The notes beneath the pieces were generated by a model that was given only the letters and a program-made list of their open reading frames with translations, was not told the DNA's origin and did no database searches. Below are positions 35,384-46,212 of a DNA stretch of 64,000 nt, in pieces. The DNA comes from Bimastos eiseni (taxonomy: Eukaryota > Annelida > Clitellata > Crassiclitellata > Lumbricidae): the NCBI GenBank assembly GCA_959347315.1, contig OY365806.1, positions 50,467,568 to 50,531,567 on the forward strand. Reading direction: 5' to 3'. The translations under genes were made by a program, and so were the position numbers. Each line of letters starts with the position of its first letter. Position 1 is the first letter of the stretch.

Positions 35384-35555
35384 CAGGGCCGTACCGAGCA
35401 ACAATTGCGCCCTGTGCCTAGCATCAATCTGGCGCCCCCAAATTTTTAAGATAGTACATTTTATGGAATAATAAGTTATTCCATCCCGAAATTTGCGCCC
35501 TTTCACATTTGCGCAATGGGCCAAGGCCCCGCTGGCCCCCCTCGGTACGGCACTG
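35384..35555. mobile_element. hAT-type MITE in duplication unit 2
   Basis: Termini CAGGGCCGTACCGAG and, inverted, CAGTGCCGTACCGAG. Perfect target duplication TTTCCATG (35376-35383 and 35556-35563). Unit 1 has the empty site (ttttcatacaagc, about 33170). 172 bp. Confidence 0.93.
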
Positions 35556-35752
35556 TTTCCATGCAAGTTAAGCTTCAGAGTGCCAGACGATTGGTGGCAC
35601 CAAGTCAGCAAAAATAAGTCTGCTATTTTTGAGCTATAGACCCTACATTACATTCTGTACAATGCTTTATCAACTTAATAAAATGTACTCAATTAAGGCA
35701 CTGTTTAGATTTAAACAATATCAGCAGGTGTATAAATTACACAGGTCAGCGA

Positions 35753-35934
35753 ATTCCGGCTGTTTTGGCACCGTCCATCCTGGCAGCTTCAGGTCAGACC
35801 AGAGAAGTCCGGCAGTTTTGGCACCGTCCTGCCTGGCAGCCTCAGACCAGAGAAGTCCGGCAGTTTTGGCACCGTCCATCCTGGCAGCCTCAGGCCAGAG
35901 AATTCCTGCAGTTTTGGCACCGTCCATCCTGGTA
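35753..35934. repeat. Minisatellite, about 45-50 bp unit, four copies
   Basis: Repeats of 'cagttttggcaccgtcc' plus 'tcctggcagcctcag'. Only in unit 2 of the segmental duplication. Open on both strands because of its period, not because it is a gene. Confidence 0.88.
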
Positions 35935-36264
35935 GAGGTGCTGTGGCATCTGACATGAAGCGCTACCTGTCTTCGGTTATCGAGACTTATTCGTGACCGC
36001 CGTCAACTAACCGACTGTCCTGCAAGCGGCTATAGGTTAGTTTCAGTTTTTATGAAAGTTTGCGAAAAATCCCATAGATTGGTTGCTAATAAAATCGTCA
36101 GGTCGTTTGGAAGATTGTAATTAGGTAGCAAAGTATCGACCAGGATAATGAAACACAGAGCATTTAAAATCTTTTCTGCCTGTCTCTATCCTAAATTTCT
36201 CTTCCTCTAGTCGTAAGTCTGTCTACAGCTCTATTATCTCTATTTCCCTCTTCTTGGGTCTGCT

Positions 36265-36407
36265 CAGGGGCGTCAATACCCTCTGAGCGGTGGAGGCAGA
36301 CCTCCTGGTCCTAGATGTCAGGAAGGCAAGATATTCCTCCCAAAGACTTATCAATTATCCTCCACCTGAAATTGCCGTGGACCCTCCCTCCTATCTGGAC
36401 GCCCCTG
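36265..36407. mobile_element. hAT-type MITE, family D, copy 1 (duplication unit 2)
   Basis: Termini CAGGGGCGTCAATACCC and, inverted, CAGGGGCGTCCAGATAGG. Target duplication GGTCTGCT / GGTGTGCT (36257-36264, 36408-36415; one mismatch). Unit 1 carries the empty site 'gatctactgaccctatt'. 143 bp; a reversed relative is at 45655. Confidence 0.88.
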
Positions 36408-36702
36408 GGTGTGCTGACCCTATTTTCTCTTTTCTTGTGACCGAAATGTTGTCTTACGTGTGGCTGCCTCCCTGTTGTGGATGAATGGAACGAGATTTTG
36501 AAGAAAGCTCTTTCCAACATTGTCCTTATGCTTAGCTGTTGAAAAAAAATTATTTTGGCATATTACAGCTCAGTTAAATGATACATGTATACAGTTACTG
36601 TTTGCTCTCTTTCAATCTATCCTCTTCTACGTCTTTTTCTCCCTGTTATCTAGTTCAATCCATTCCTTAACTTTATGACATTTTGCATTATTGTTTTGTC
36701 TT

Positions 36703-36830
36703 TTAGAACTGACTGGAAACCATCACAGACGACCTGAGAAGCCTGGAGAGTGGAGATGTCATGGGACGAAAACAAGAAGGACCTGGACATGGACAGAGGA
36801 GACGAGGGGAGGAGGAGGAGGAGGAGGAGA
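36703..36830 (+). other. Exon-like segment, duplication unit 2 (degenerate)
   Basis: Counterpart of 34288-34410 behind the same acceptor (TTTTGTCTTTTAG). Frame breaks relative to unit 1 and a GGA expansion at 36808-36830 suggest it has decayed. Confidence 0.3.
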
Positions 36831-36938
36831 TGTGTTACTCCATATGAAGACCTACACGGGAAGGACTACAGTACTGAGTTACATTTTAGAATTCTAAGCT
36901 ACAGAATTAATTGCTTTATACTAGGTTAGATGAATGTG

Positions 36939-37182
36939 GGACGCAGTGGTGTAGCGATATACGTTCTATGCCGTGTTAGTGGAAGGTCGCAGGTTCGAAT
37001 CTACCTCAACCCTCTCCGTAGTGACCCTGGTCACTGGACAAGTTGATTGCCCAGAATTGTCTGTGAGGAAGGAAGGCAATGGGAAATCACCGTACCCTTG
37101 TAAAACGTGAGTGGGATATAAGCCAATTAATGGACCTGTCTGAGGGATAAGGACTCATCATCATCATCATCATCATCATCAG
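36939..37182 (+). mobile_element. tRNA-derived SINE with (CAT)n tail
   Basis: A-box-like GCAGTGGTGTAGCGATA and B-box GGTTCGAATC about 40 bp apart. The body contains 'ccagaattgtctgtgaggaa' and 'aatgggaaatcacc', and the end is (CAT)n. Same family as 34465-34665. Confidence 0.75.
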
Positions 37183-37795
37183 ACTGTTTCATTACTTTCT
37201 ATCTCAATCCTCAGTGCATTCTGTTTTTCACTTCCGTTTCACTGTCCTACTCTGAGTTTTTACTCTAGAGCTCCTTTCTCATTTTCTTTTTTCTCTTATT
37301 CTTCACTTACTTTGGTCAGTTTCGGTATACGTTAGTGTTAAATCGACCCTGTATTCTCCTTTGGTTAAGTTCTGATAATTGATTGCCTCACAACGACCAC
37401 AAGTAAACAATTCAACACCAATAAGTTCCATCTAAATGCACAGACGAAAAGAAAATGGCGTACAGTATAAAAATTATGCTGCTACAAATAACTCTAATCG
37501 TAATCGTTAACTTCTCAAAACTTGTAAAGCGCCACTCGAAAGCCAAATTCATGACACCAGTTTATTGAATGATTATGTTGCGTTCAGCCTGATATGAGAA
37601 GATTAAGGTGTTCGAAGATAGTTTTGTATTCACCTCAGACCTGAGGTCAACACAGTACTATCTTCCAACTGCTTGCTTGAGAAAATGTGATGGGCCAAAT
37701 GCGTCACATTTTTTCTGTAGGGCCCTGGCTTTGCATAATATTAAGTAGCTTACATTTGGGTAGTCCACTCATTACAAGTCTGTCAGTTCATTAAG

Positions 37796-38105
37796 CCTAT
37801 TTCCCATGTTGACGTAGTACTCGTTAAATTGACGTAGTTGTCTGTGATTGAACGTTATTAGAAGTTACAATCAGAGGGGTATAAGCAGATACTCTAAACA
37901 ATATAGCCTACATTATGCTCTAAATCTCTCACTCACTTTAACCGTACTTCTCGCTCATAAGTATGTACTGCCTCTGCTGCGTCCATATTATTTCAGTTTC
38001 GATCTTACTTTCAGTCTCATGTTTGTCGTACTTTTTCTCAACCAAACGGCTCTTCAAATGGTTCTTCATCGCACTGTATATTAACCAATTTCTCTCTGCG
38101 TAGGC
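37796..38105. other. Intergenic, nothing assigned
   Basis: AT-rich; no recognisable gene. Confidence 0.4.
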
Positions 38106-38640
38106 CTATCTAATAATAATTTTCTCGATACACTTGTCTACCTGTCATCCTATGTGCCTCCTTATCTATCAATTGATGTATAGATCTGTTTATTCATGCA
38201 TCTATCAGTTTATCTAATATTTCTTTCTCAGTCTTATCTATCTAGATATCTATCTGTGTATGTAGGCCTACCTATTGATCAATTCAGTTATCTATATGTG
38301 CATCAATTTATCTAGTTATCAATTCATCTATTTCTCTATCTGTAATTTCTCTCTTTCTCTGCCTTTTCTATCTGTCTTTGTAGATCTGTCTAATGGAGAT
38401 TGAGAACTATCTCCATTTATCATCTATGACTCTCTCTATTAATCTATCTATCTATCTGTTTGTCTATCCATGTATCTGTCTGTCTATCTATCTGTCTATG
38501 CAGAGTCTTTCTTTCTGTATCTGCCATGTCTATCTATCTATCAATCAATCTCCATTTAGGCCTAGGCCTATCATCTATTTCTCTCTCTATCTCTTACACA
38601 CACCCAATCGCTAACCCTGTCTTTTGTTTTTTATCTATCT
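38106..38640. repeat. (TCTA)n-rich region
   Basis: Interrupted TCTATCTATC and TCTGTC tetranucleotides, densest at 38440-38545. The Leu/Ser/Ile ORFs are repeat-derived. Confidence 0.85.
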
Positions 38641-40670
38641 TCAAACTAATTAAGTGTCTCTTTTTCACTCTTTCGCTATTGCCGCTGTGTCTCTTCTCTC
38701 GCTCTCCGTTTTCTCTCATTTAGTTTTACTCTCACGGAATTTGTTTTCGATTACTCATTGACTTATAGGCCTATGCTTGTGTAATAGGCCTATGTCGTTT
38801 CCGAACCTTCTCTGGCTATAGTATTTTCTATGCGCAATCATGTCTCTGATTTGCGTCTTTTCGCGTTTTGCCCCAGCGCCAATGTTTGCCTTGCATTTCA
38901 ATCCAAGTAAAAGCAAATAACTCAAATTGAAAATTTCTCAAATTGGCCTATTTATGGGTGATGCCAAACGTGTGATGACTTTCTACTGCCTGAGAGCTGC
39001 AATGAATGGCCTACGGAGACCTTTGCCAACACCTCCTCGTGGTGGTCTCTGCATGAGCGTGCAGTTAATCCAACTGGTTGACTGCATGGCGAAGATTGGC
39101 AGCAGCACGTTGCTATTCTCTGTCTGTTTTCAGGATAGTGTGCTGTACTGTTACAGCTGTACAATCTGATGACCAAGCTAGCTCTTAATTTACAGACGGT
39201 GGTGACAATATCTTATTTTGGTAAGCTTACTTCTATGCGTTAACGTTTCGCAGCAAAGTTATCCACTGTAATGACAATAGGCCTACTAGTCAGTTACTAA
39301 TTAATATATATATATATATATATCTGTAAGGCGATAGCAATCAATAACTCAAACATCGCACCATTATTTGACTAGGCCTACTGGGTCCCACGAGGAATCT
39401 TGGCAGTTCAGGTATCTCACATAGTTTAAACAGAAGCACGTACAACACAGGTCTATCATGTGATATTCGACAGCTGCATTCAAAAACATTCTGTGCAGTC
39501 ATGATCAATAATTTGTAGATCAAAGCTGAAGATCACATGATACTGCTTATCTTCTAGGATGACATTTGCATAGGCCTACATTGCACTTAGCACAGACGAT
39601 TCGCCATTCGCCAGTTTCCTTGAAGGCTTTAGCAAACTAAATTTCATTGAGCACAGTCATGCTTCAATAAGAATAGTCATGGTTGGTAGAGTATCATCTT
39701 CATTTGTAAACACATTCTTCAATCTTGCTTATTGTTGCCAGATACAGTGAGAGTCCAAGGAGGACACAGACAGCTGGGAAGGAGGACAAGTGACGTAGGC
39801 CCTATTATGTAAGGCTCAGTCACAGGCACTGCTTCCAATTCTCGGCCTAAACATTATTACTCGCTTAGACAGCTACAATACTCTGTCTCCTCTGATCCTC
39901 TGGAAATCGGACTCTGGGCACCTTCTGACTACTATTTTGACAACACCTGTGACTTAACGCGGGGGCTCGTGAATAAGCTGGTTGTTGAGTGGCGAATTAC
40001 AAGTATGGAGATCACGATTACTGTCACCACCATCAACAACTACCTCTTTCGCACCATCTTCCCTCTCTTCATAGATGTCTTACCGTTGCAAAAACGCCTG
40101 TAGCGAAGGAATCTCTTCTTAACCAGTGGATCGGTCGGTCAGTCTGAGCCTATCTCTTTCTCATCCGATCAACTCAGTGTGTGGTTTTCTCACGGGATGC
40201 TAGGTACGGACCGTCCACAAAAATACTTCACGGTGTCATTTTGGACGATTTCTCGTTGTGCGTAACGGACTCGAGTAGAATTATGGCTCAAACCGAATTT
40301 TGCAGAGTCGACTGGGAGACCTTGCAACGGTGCACCGTGCATGTATCATTGACATGCTAAGGCCTATGAGGCTATGACGGCGATGCAAGCAAAATTAATG
40401 ACGCCATATAATAGGGCCTAAGGGTAGGGTCAAATCTCGGGCGCTGAAGGTTAAGGTGGAGCTGGATGGCAGAGGAGTTATATCGCGATAAAGTAAAGTG
40501 GTATTGCCGATACTTTTGTCGCTATCGCAGCGAATAGTTTTATTTTGTTGGTATCGTATGTATATCGCGATACTTTTCTTTAGCCTGTCAGCGATAGGCC
40601 TACCAATGCTTTTCCCACTGTAATATTTAGGCCTTAGGGCTACTCTTCCGCTTGAATAAGTCACCATGCA
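38641..40670. other. Intergenic; contains a reversed fragment of the GCGCCACTCGAAAGCC repeat at about 39955-40005
   Basis: 'gtgaataagctgg' plus 'gagtggcg' is the reverse complement of the repeat seen at 12845. A short (AT)n lies at 39306-39323. No gene is recognised. Confidence 0.4.
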
Positions 40671-41380
40671 TCGAGAAATAATTCCGTATTAGTCCCAGGT
40701 CAATCGCTACACTTCGAAATGCGTCTTTTTCGGCCAAATGCACTTTTGTGTGAACAGATGGAATAATTTAAAAATAGGAAAATGACCAAAGAAGGACTCA
40801 AATCTTTATGCGATCAGTGGTAGAAGTGGCTTGCCTAATTAATTTTAGAGTGCTTGCGAAGTTAGTTGATATTGAAAATGAATACGGCTCGAGGAAACGA
40901 AGATTGAAATTGCGATATCAGAGCATAGTGTTTCGAACAACTTGCCTGGAATTATTTCAAATAGACTGTGATTGGCCCTGGGACTAATATGGAAGGGAAT
41001 GAAGCTAACGAAAACTGGGTCATTGACCTAGATTATGCCTGTGACAACATCCGTGACTTTTGGAGTACAAATCGGCAGTCGCTCTTGTTTTTGTTAACAA
41101 AATAAATCGACTTAGTACATAGAATTTGCAATATAACAAAGTTAAAATAACACGTGTTCAAGAGAAGATTTTTGACTGAAGTAGCATTATTTTAGATGAT
41201 CTTTTCGGTGATAATAAGCCTACGTTCAAATTTACTCTTCCGAATACCCGGATGTCAGTTTATTCATTACATAGCAGATCACATACATTGCCTGCAGTGC
41301 ATCAGAAAAGACGATCACTGATTGGCTGCCACGTTGTCGCTTCATATCCCTTCCATATTAGTCCCAGATTGGCCCAAGCG
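40671..41380. repeat. Set of inverted repeats sharing 'attagtcccag'
   Basis: 'tattagtcccaggtcaatcg' at 40688, its inverted form 'tgattggccctgggactaat' at 40970 (with following 'atggaaggga'), and 'tcccttccatattagtccca' at 41347. This may be one or two miniature elements; target duplications were not found. Confidence 0.5.
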
Positions 41381-43016
41381 ATTCCGTGCGAATTCCTTAT
41401 AATTATCTGTGCATGAAGTGTGCTAAGAGTGAATTCAGCAAGCCTATGCAAAAGCAATGGCAAAAGTAGGCCCATTGATATTTGTAGTGCATTATTTTTT
41501 AGAGAAAGCATTGGTATTGACTATGAGTATTGACTTGGCTGCCCGCCAAACGTAGGGACGAAGGCAGACATTTTCCTGGGATCGGCTTTGTGAACAGAGA
41601 CGATGAGACTGCTGTAAGGACAGGGTTTGAATTGTCAAAATTGAACTAGGGTTTGAAAATTGTTTCACAAGTCCAGATATTCCGACCAGGATTTTTACGG
41701 ACCTGGAACTGGTCGGTATTCGGATTAAATTGTAGAGGGCAATTGGGTTTTCTGTGCAGGAACTTGATTTTTAGCTGTGTTAAGATGCATTAAGACACCC
41801 TCTGAAGGCTGATCTTGGGTTTAATTGACCCGCCCCAAGTTAATTTTTGAGTACTAAATGGCGGGGTCTACAAATGAACTATGGATTGAACTCTCTCAAC
41901 CCCCAACCCCCGACAATTCAATCACTGCGTAAGGTTACAGTTTATTCTGTCGAAAATGTCTCGATTTGACATTCCAGATGCACGGGAATCGAACTAATGT
42001 CAACCCAAAATCTAAAAGTAATGGACATTGTGCCAATTCCTCTTGGCATCACAGACATTTCCAGTCCACAAAAACGTAAGGCGATGGTCGTTCCTATGAC
42101 GATGCCCTCTAACCCTCTTTCGTCTCATTCCAAACTTTATCGTGTTCAGTCAGCACCAGAGCGGAAGGGAGGGGCTATTGGCGGTCGAGTGACCCACCCG
42201 CCGACCGACCGATCGATTGTTTGCCCCTTCTTCTTTTCCTTCAACGTTACGACGCGAAAATTCGGACGCTCACGTTAAGTCGATCATGTCGACGCAGTCA
42301 AGCGCAGCGACGTTATTATGATCGTCGAAGCGTGACCCACGGCGCTCGCCTCCTACCACGGCATCCGTATGCAACCAGGCAGGCAGGCAAGCAGACCGAC
42401 AGGAGAAAGAAGGACTTTGGGAAGGAGGGAGTGGAAGGGAGAGATGGAAGAAGGACAGATAGACAGATGGACGGAAATAGAGAGGAAAGGAAAGCGGGAT
42501 GTTAGGAGGGAAAGAGAGGAGATAGAAGAGGAAGGGAAGCAGGGAATGGGTCGAAGGTCTGAAAGAAGAGCAATAGGGAAGAGGTTGTCGGTGCGCATGG
42601 ATGGCAGCTGCAGAAGCTAACGTAAAGCCTATCAGACAGCGAAGGACGGAGAGACCGTCTTAGGTGAGCGATTGGTTGGGCTACAGACGGAAGAAGTTAG
42701 AAGCAGTAAGAATGTAAGAGGAAGATGAGGCTTAGACATATTGCAAGTTAGACAAGGGCAAATAGGTACAGACACAAGTACACACGTGGAAAGAATGACC
42801 ACGAGCAGATGCAGACGGGTAGACTGGTACAGAGACAGAGACAAGGGGCCTTCCTTAGCGGCAGCGATGCTTTTCCAGCAATTTCCGTCGGCAAATCCGT
42901 CAGTCAGGTTTCAATCGAAATCAGCCGTAGATCGATAGCAACGCCCAGTCCACCATATCACCCATTGGTCAGTCAGAACAACTGACCCTTCTCAGACACA
43001 GCACACTATGACCAAC
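41381..43016. other. Intergenic; purine-rich at 42385-42560
   Basis: The purine-rich stretch gives Arg/Glu/Gly-rich and Leu/Ser-rich ORFs that I do not consider genes. Nothing else is assigned. Confidence 0.4.
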
Positions 43017-43190
43017 CGCTTCGTCCATCCATCCATCCGTCCATTCACCCATCCATCCACCCATCCACCCACCCATCCATCCATCTACCCACTTACCCAC
43101 CCACCCATCCACCCACCCACCCACCTACCCATCCATCCACCCACCCACCCACCCACCCATCCGTCCGTCCATCCATCCATCCATTCTGCA
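43017..43190. repeat. (CATC/CACC)n microsatellite
   Basis: 'ccatccatccacccaccc' tetranucleotide mix; the predicted His/Pro peptide is repeat-derived. Confidence 0.92.
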
Positions 43191-43344
43191 CATCAGATCT
43201 AAAATGCTAGCCAGTTGCTAATGCTGTCGCCTCTGTATCCGTCGGTCGAATCGAGGTCTGTCTTTGTATGAGGTCGACTAATTCTCCTTCCTTCATTCAG
43301 TATATTGCCACTGCGGTCGATGTACTCTTCAATTTGACCACAGA

Positions 43345-43520
43345 TATGTAAGTATGTACGCATGACATTGTATGTATGTATGTTTTATGTATATGCATGC
43401 ATGTACTATGTATGCATGAGTGTATGCATGTATGTATGTACATTGTATGTATGTATGTTTGTTTGTATGTATGTTTGTATGTATTTATGCATGTATGTAT
43501 GTGTGTGGGTGTGTGAGTGC
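43345..43520. repeat. (TATG)n microsatellite
   Basis: Interrupted TATG/TTTG repeats ending in a GT-rich tract. Confidence 0.88.
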
Positions 43521-43607
43521 GTGTGTATGTAAAAGTGATCGAATGGAGAAGAAGATGAAATATGAACGTTCTAACTGTGGCTTTTAATGTTTCGTTCTCT
43601 CACCCGT

Positions 43608-44011
43608 CATGTATATTTGTATATGTATATTTGTATATGTATATTTGTATATGTTTATTTGTATATGTATATTTGTATATGTATATTTGTATATGTATAT
43701 TTGTATATGTATATTTGTATATGTATATTTGTATATGTATATTTGTATATGTATATTTGTATATGTATATTTGTATACGTATATTTGTATATGTATATTT
43801 GTATACGTATATTTGTATATGTATATTTGTATACGTATATTTGTATATGTATATTTGTATATGTTTATTTGTATACGTATATTTGTATATATATATTTGT
43901 ATACGTATATTTGTATATGTATATTTGTATACGTATATCTGTATATGTATATTTGTATACGTATATCTGTATATGTATATTTGTATATGTATATTTGTAT
44001 ATGTATATTTG
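43608..44011. repeat. 14-bp satellite-like array (GTATATGTATATTT)n
   Basis: About 29 copies of a 14-bp unit with ATG-to-ACG variants. The period gives a 14-residue repeat in all three plus-strand frames (VYLYMYICICIFVY type), which explains the 150-200 codon ORFs on both strands. Confidence 0.95.
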
Positions 44012-44425
44012 TCATACGTATACTTGAGCTTTGTGTTGGCCTTTGGCTGTGCATACGTGAATGTATGTACATGTTACCCGAACATTTACACAAAGGCCTA
44101 CACATGCAATTAAGTATTATATAAACTTCGACGAATACATGAAGATTATCCCCCATACACTGACACACATGTATATATGCATTGGCCACATGCCTGCACA
44201 AGCATGCATATTTGCGGATTGGCCAGAGAATTCGTTGTGATTCTATTTTCTATAAGACGAATTAGCTGACGCATATATCAGATGTAAAACGACGTCGGTT
44301 GACTGGTTGCGAGACCAATAATTATTCCTGATCAGCCGCTGGTGGGACACAGATAGTCGACGTCGTTCTATGTCGGGGTCTCTTCTCTCGCAGGGAGAGT
44401 AAAGAAGCAGCAATGTTGGAGCAAT

Positions 44426-46212
44426 CAGAGTTGTGGACTAGTCCAATTTTCATGACCCGACCCATCCAAAATGGACTAGACCCGACCCGACTTATGAAGC
44501 CGAATATGATGGAATATCTGACCCGACCCGATCCATGAAGTGTATGATCCGACCCAATCCAACGCGACTCGACCAACCTTTGTGCCAACTTTGCTAATAT
44601 TATTTTGCGATAATATTGATGTTTTTGCGCTCAAAATTATTAAACGTGTCAGTGAAGATTAGTTATGCATCATTTATTTTGACCTAAACATACCTTCTCC
44701 ATAAATTCGTGCAAAGCATTCCGGAATGTAACTAGGGCTGCCTCTATCGAGTACTTTTGGAATCGAGTAACCGGTTGAGTAGCTTAGCGGGTACTCAAGT
44801 ACCCGAAAATACCGGAAGTGTTTAATACAAACTGCATATTTTTAAACTATAGGTTATGTTTTGGGCTGTTTTAATGATTATCTGGATTGTTAAGTTCTAA
44901 CTTTCAAGCAAGTAAGCAAACGTACTCTGTGCTTCCTCTTTGTTATAAATATAAAACGCGCCAAAGAGGAAGCACAAATGGTAAACCCTTTGCCTGTTAA
45001 CGGCGTTGTAGATTAATATATTTGAAAATAATGTTCAAGAATATTAATTTATAAATTGAATATAAGCTATTAAATAGTATTTATTAATCAATCAAATGAA
45101 TACAAATTTGAAAAAAAACGGTTTCGTTTAAGCTGGCTCTCTAGTTAAGATTGTGATCATTTGTGTCCTTTAAAATATATTTTGGGGTTATTTGGTAGCT
45201 AATTTTAGTTCCAGTTGTTTCGAAAATAGCCTGCCGATGCGTTCCGGAACACTTTTCTAGACAAAAGCCGCTGCATGGTAGTAAAAACGCGGTGAAAGCG
45301 GTAGCCAGGACAATCATGTAGCTGGGGTCGCCACAACTTTGGAAATATCAATTAGGGGCCGCAGCACTAAAAAGGTTGAGAATTATCAACCGCTGGCTAA
45401 GGGGTTCTTGCCAATAAACGCGTACACAGATTTGAAGATGTAAGCTTCAGCAAATCATTATGAAAAGTACAGAGTTGAAAATTAAAAAAAGGTGGGTCGA
45501 AATGGGTCCGGGCTTGGGACCCGACCCAATAAGAACCACCCTCCCCCAGAAAAATATAGCTTCTGCAATTAGAAGCCATACCATAATAACTGACACTACT
45601 AACAAAGTCTGCACAACATTACAAGTGACACTCAGTACGATTATTAGTCTAACTCAAAGGCGTCCAGATAGAGGGTGGGGGTATTTTTTGAGTCTTAGGG
45701 GGGATATCTTGATTACCTGACACTTGAAACCAGGGTGTTTGCCTCCATCAGTTAGAGGGGGATTGACGCCTCTGGTTTAACTTATATAAGAAATCGTGTC
45801 ACAGATAACACACATACGCTCTGCATAGACTCACCTGGCGCTTCTGAAAAAGCCGTATCACAGATAGCCTATGAATTACGCAACGTGGTGCCTTCAGTGT
45901 ACAGAGACCTATCATACATTAACAACAAAAAGACCAAGGAACTAATTAACTGTTTGTTATGTAACTATTGGACGACGATAACTGAGTGACCGCATAAGAC
46001 TTTGAAATGACACATATGACACATGCTTTACTTCAGACTTTAAAGTATACACACGTTTCTAAATAATAAAAGTAAATTTTTTTTTAAATTTCTACTTATA
46101 GGTTTTTTGTGTATTTAGGGGGGTTTGTCAGAGGGGTTTTGTCAGGTTTTTTTGTCAGGGGGGTTTTGTCCGCGACCCGGTCGACCTGACCCGTAGACAT
46201 TGGACAACTCTG
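44426..46212. mobile_element. hAT-type element, 1.8 kb, carrying other insertions
   Basis: Begins CAGAGTTGTGGACTAGTCC and ends TTGGACAACTCTG. Perfect 8-bp target duplication GGAGCAAT (44418-44425 and 46213-46220). Subterminal GACCCGACCC repeats at both ends and at 45485-45530. Contains the family-D MITE 45655-45774 and two hAT-like termini (44733 TAGGGCTGCCTCTATCGAG; 45399 end AACCGCTGG). No transposase ORF seen. Confidence 0.88.
45655..45774. mobile_element. hAT-type MITE, family D, copy 2 (reversed)
   Basis: Left end CAAAGGCGTCCAGATAG matches the inverted right end of 36265-36407. Right end GATTGACGCCTCTG matches its left end. Flanking repeats GTCTAACT / GTTTAACT (45647-45654, 45775-45782; one mismatch). 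120 bp, nested in the 44426 element. Confidence 0.85.

Larger units (their letters stand above)
33100..37795. repeat. Tandem segmental duplication (unit 1 about 33100-35310, unit 2 about 35311-37795)
   Basis: Collinear matches run along both units: 'ctgaggtc[g]tttttatt' (33131/35339), 'atcgtcaggtcgtttggaag' (33835/36095), 'ttttgtcttttagaac' (34280/36693), 'tcagtttcggtatacgt' (34803/37315), 'gggccctggcttt' (35222/37722). Offsets grow from about 2.2 to 2.5 kb because of unit-specific insertions. Identity is moderate, so the duplication is not recent. Confidence 0.85.

Noticed and set aside
42221..42620. Overlapping Arg/Glu-rich and Leu/Ser-rich ORFs
   Set aside because: Purine-rich low-complexity DNA, open by composition on both strands.
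43562..44201. ORFs of 146-205 codons (VYLYMYICIC type)
   Set aside because: Product of a 14-bp tandem array, open in several frames on both strands.
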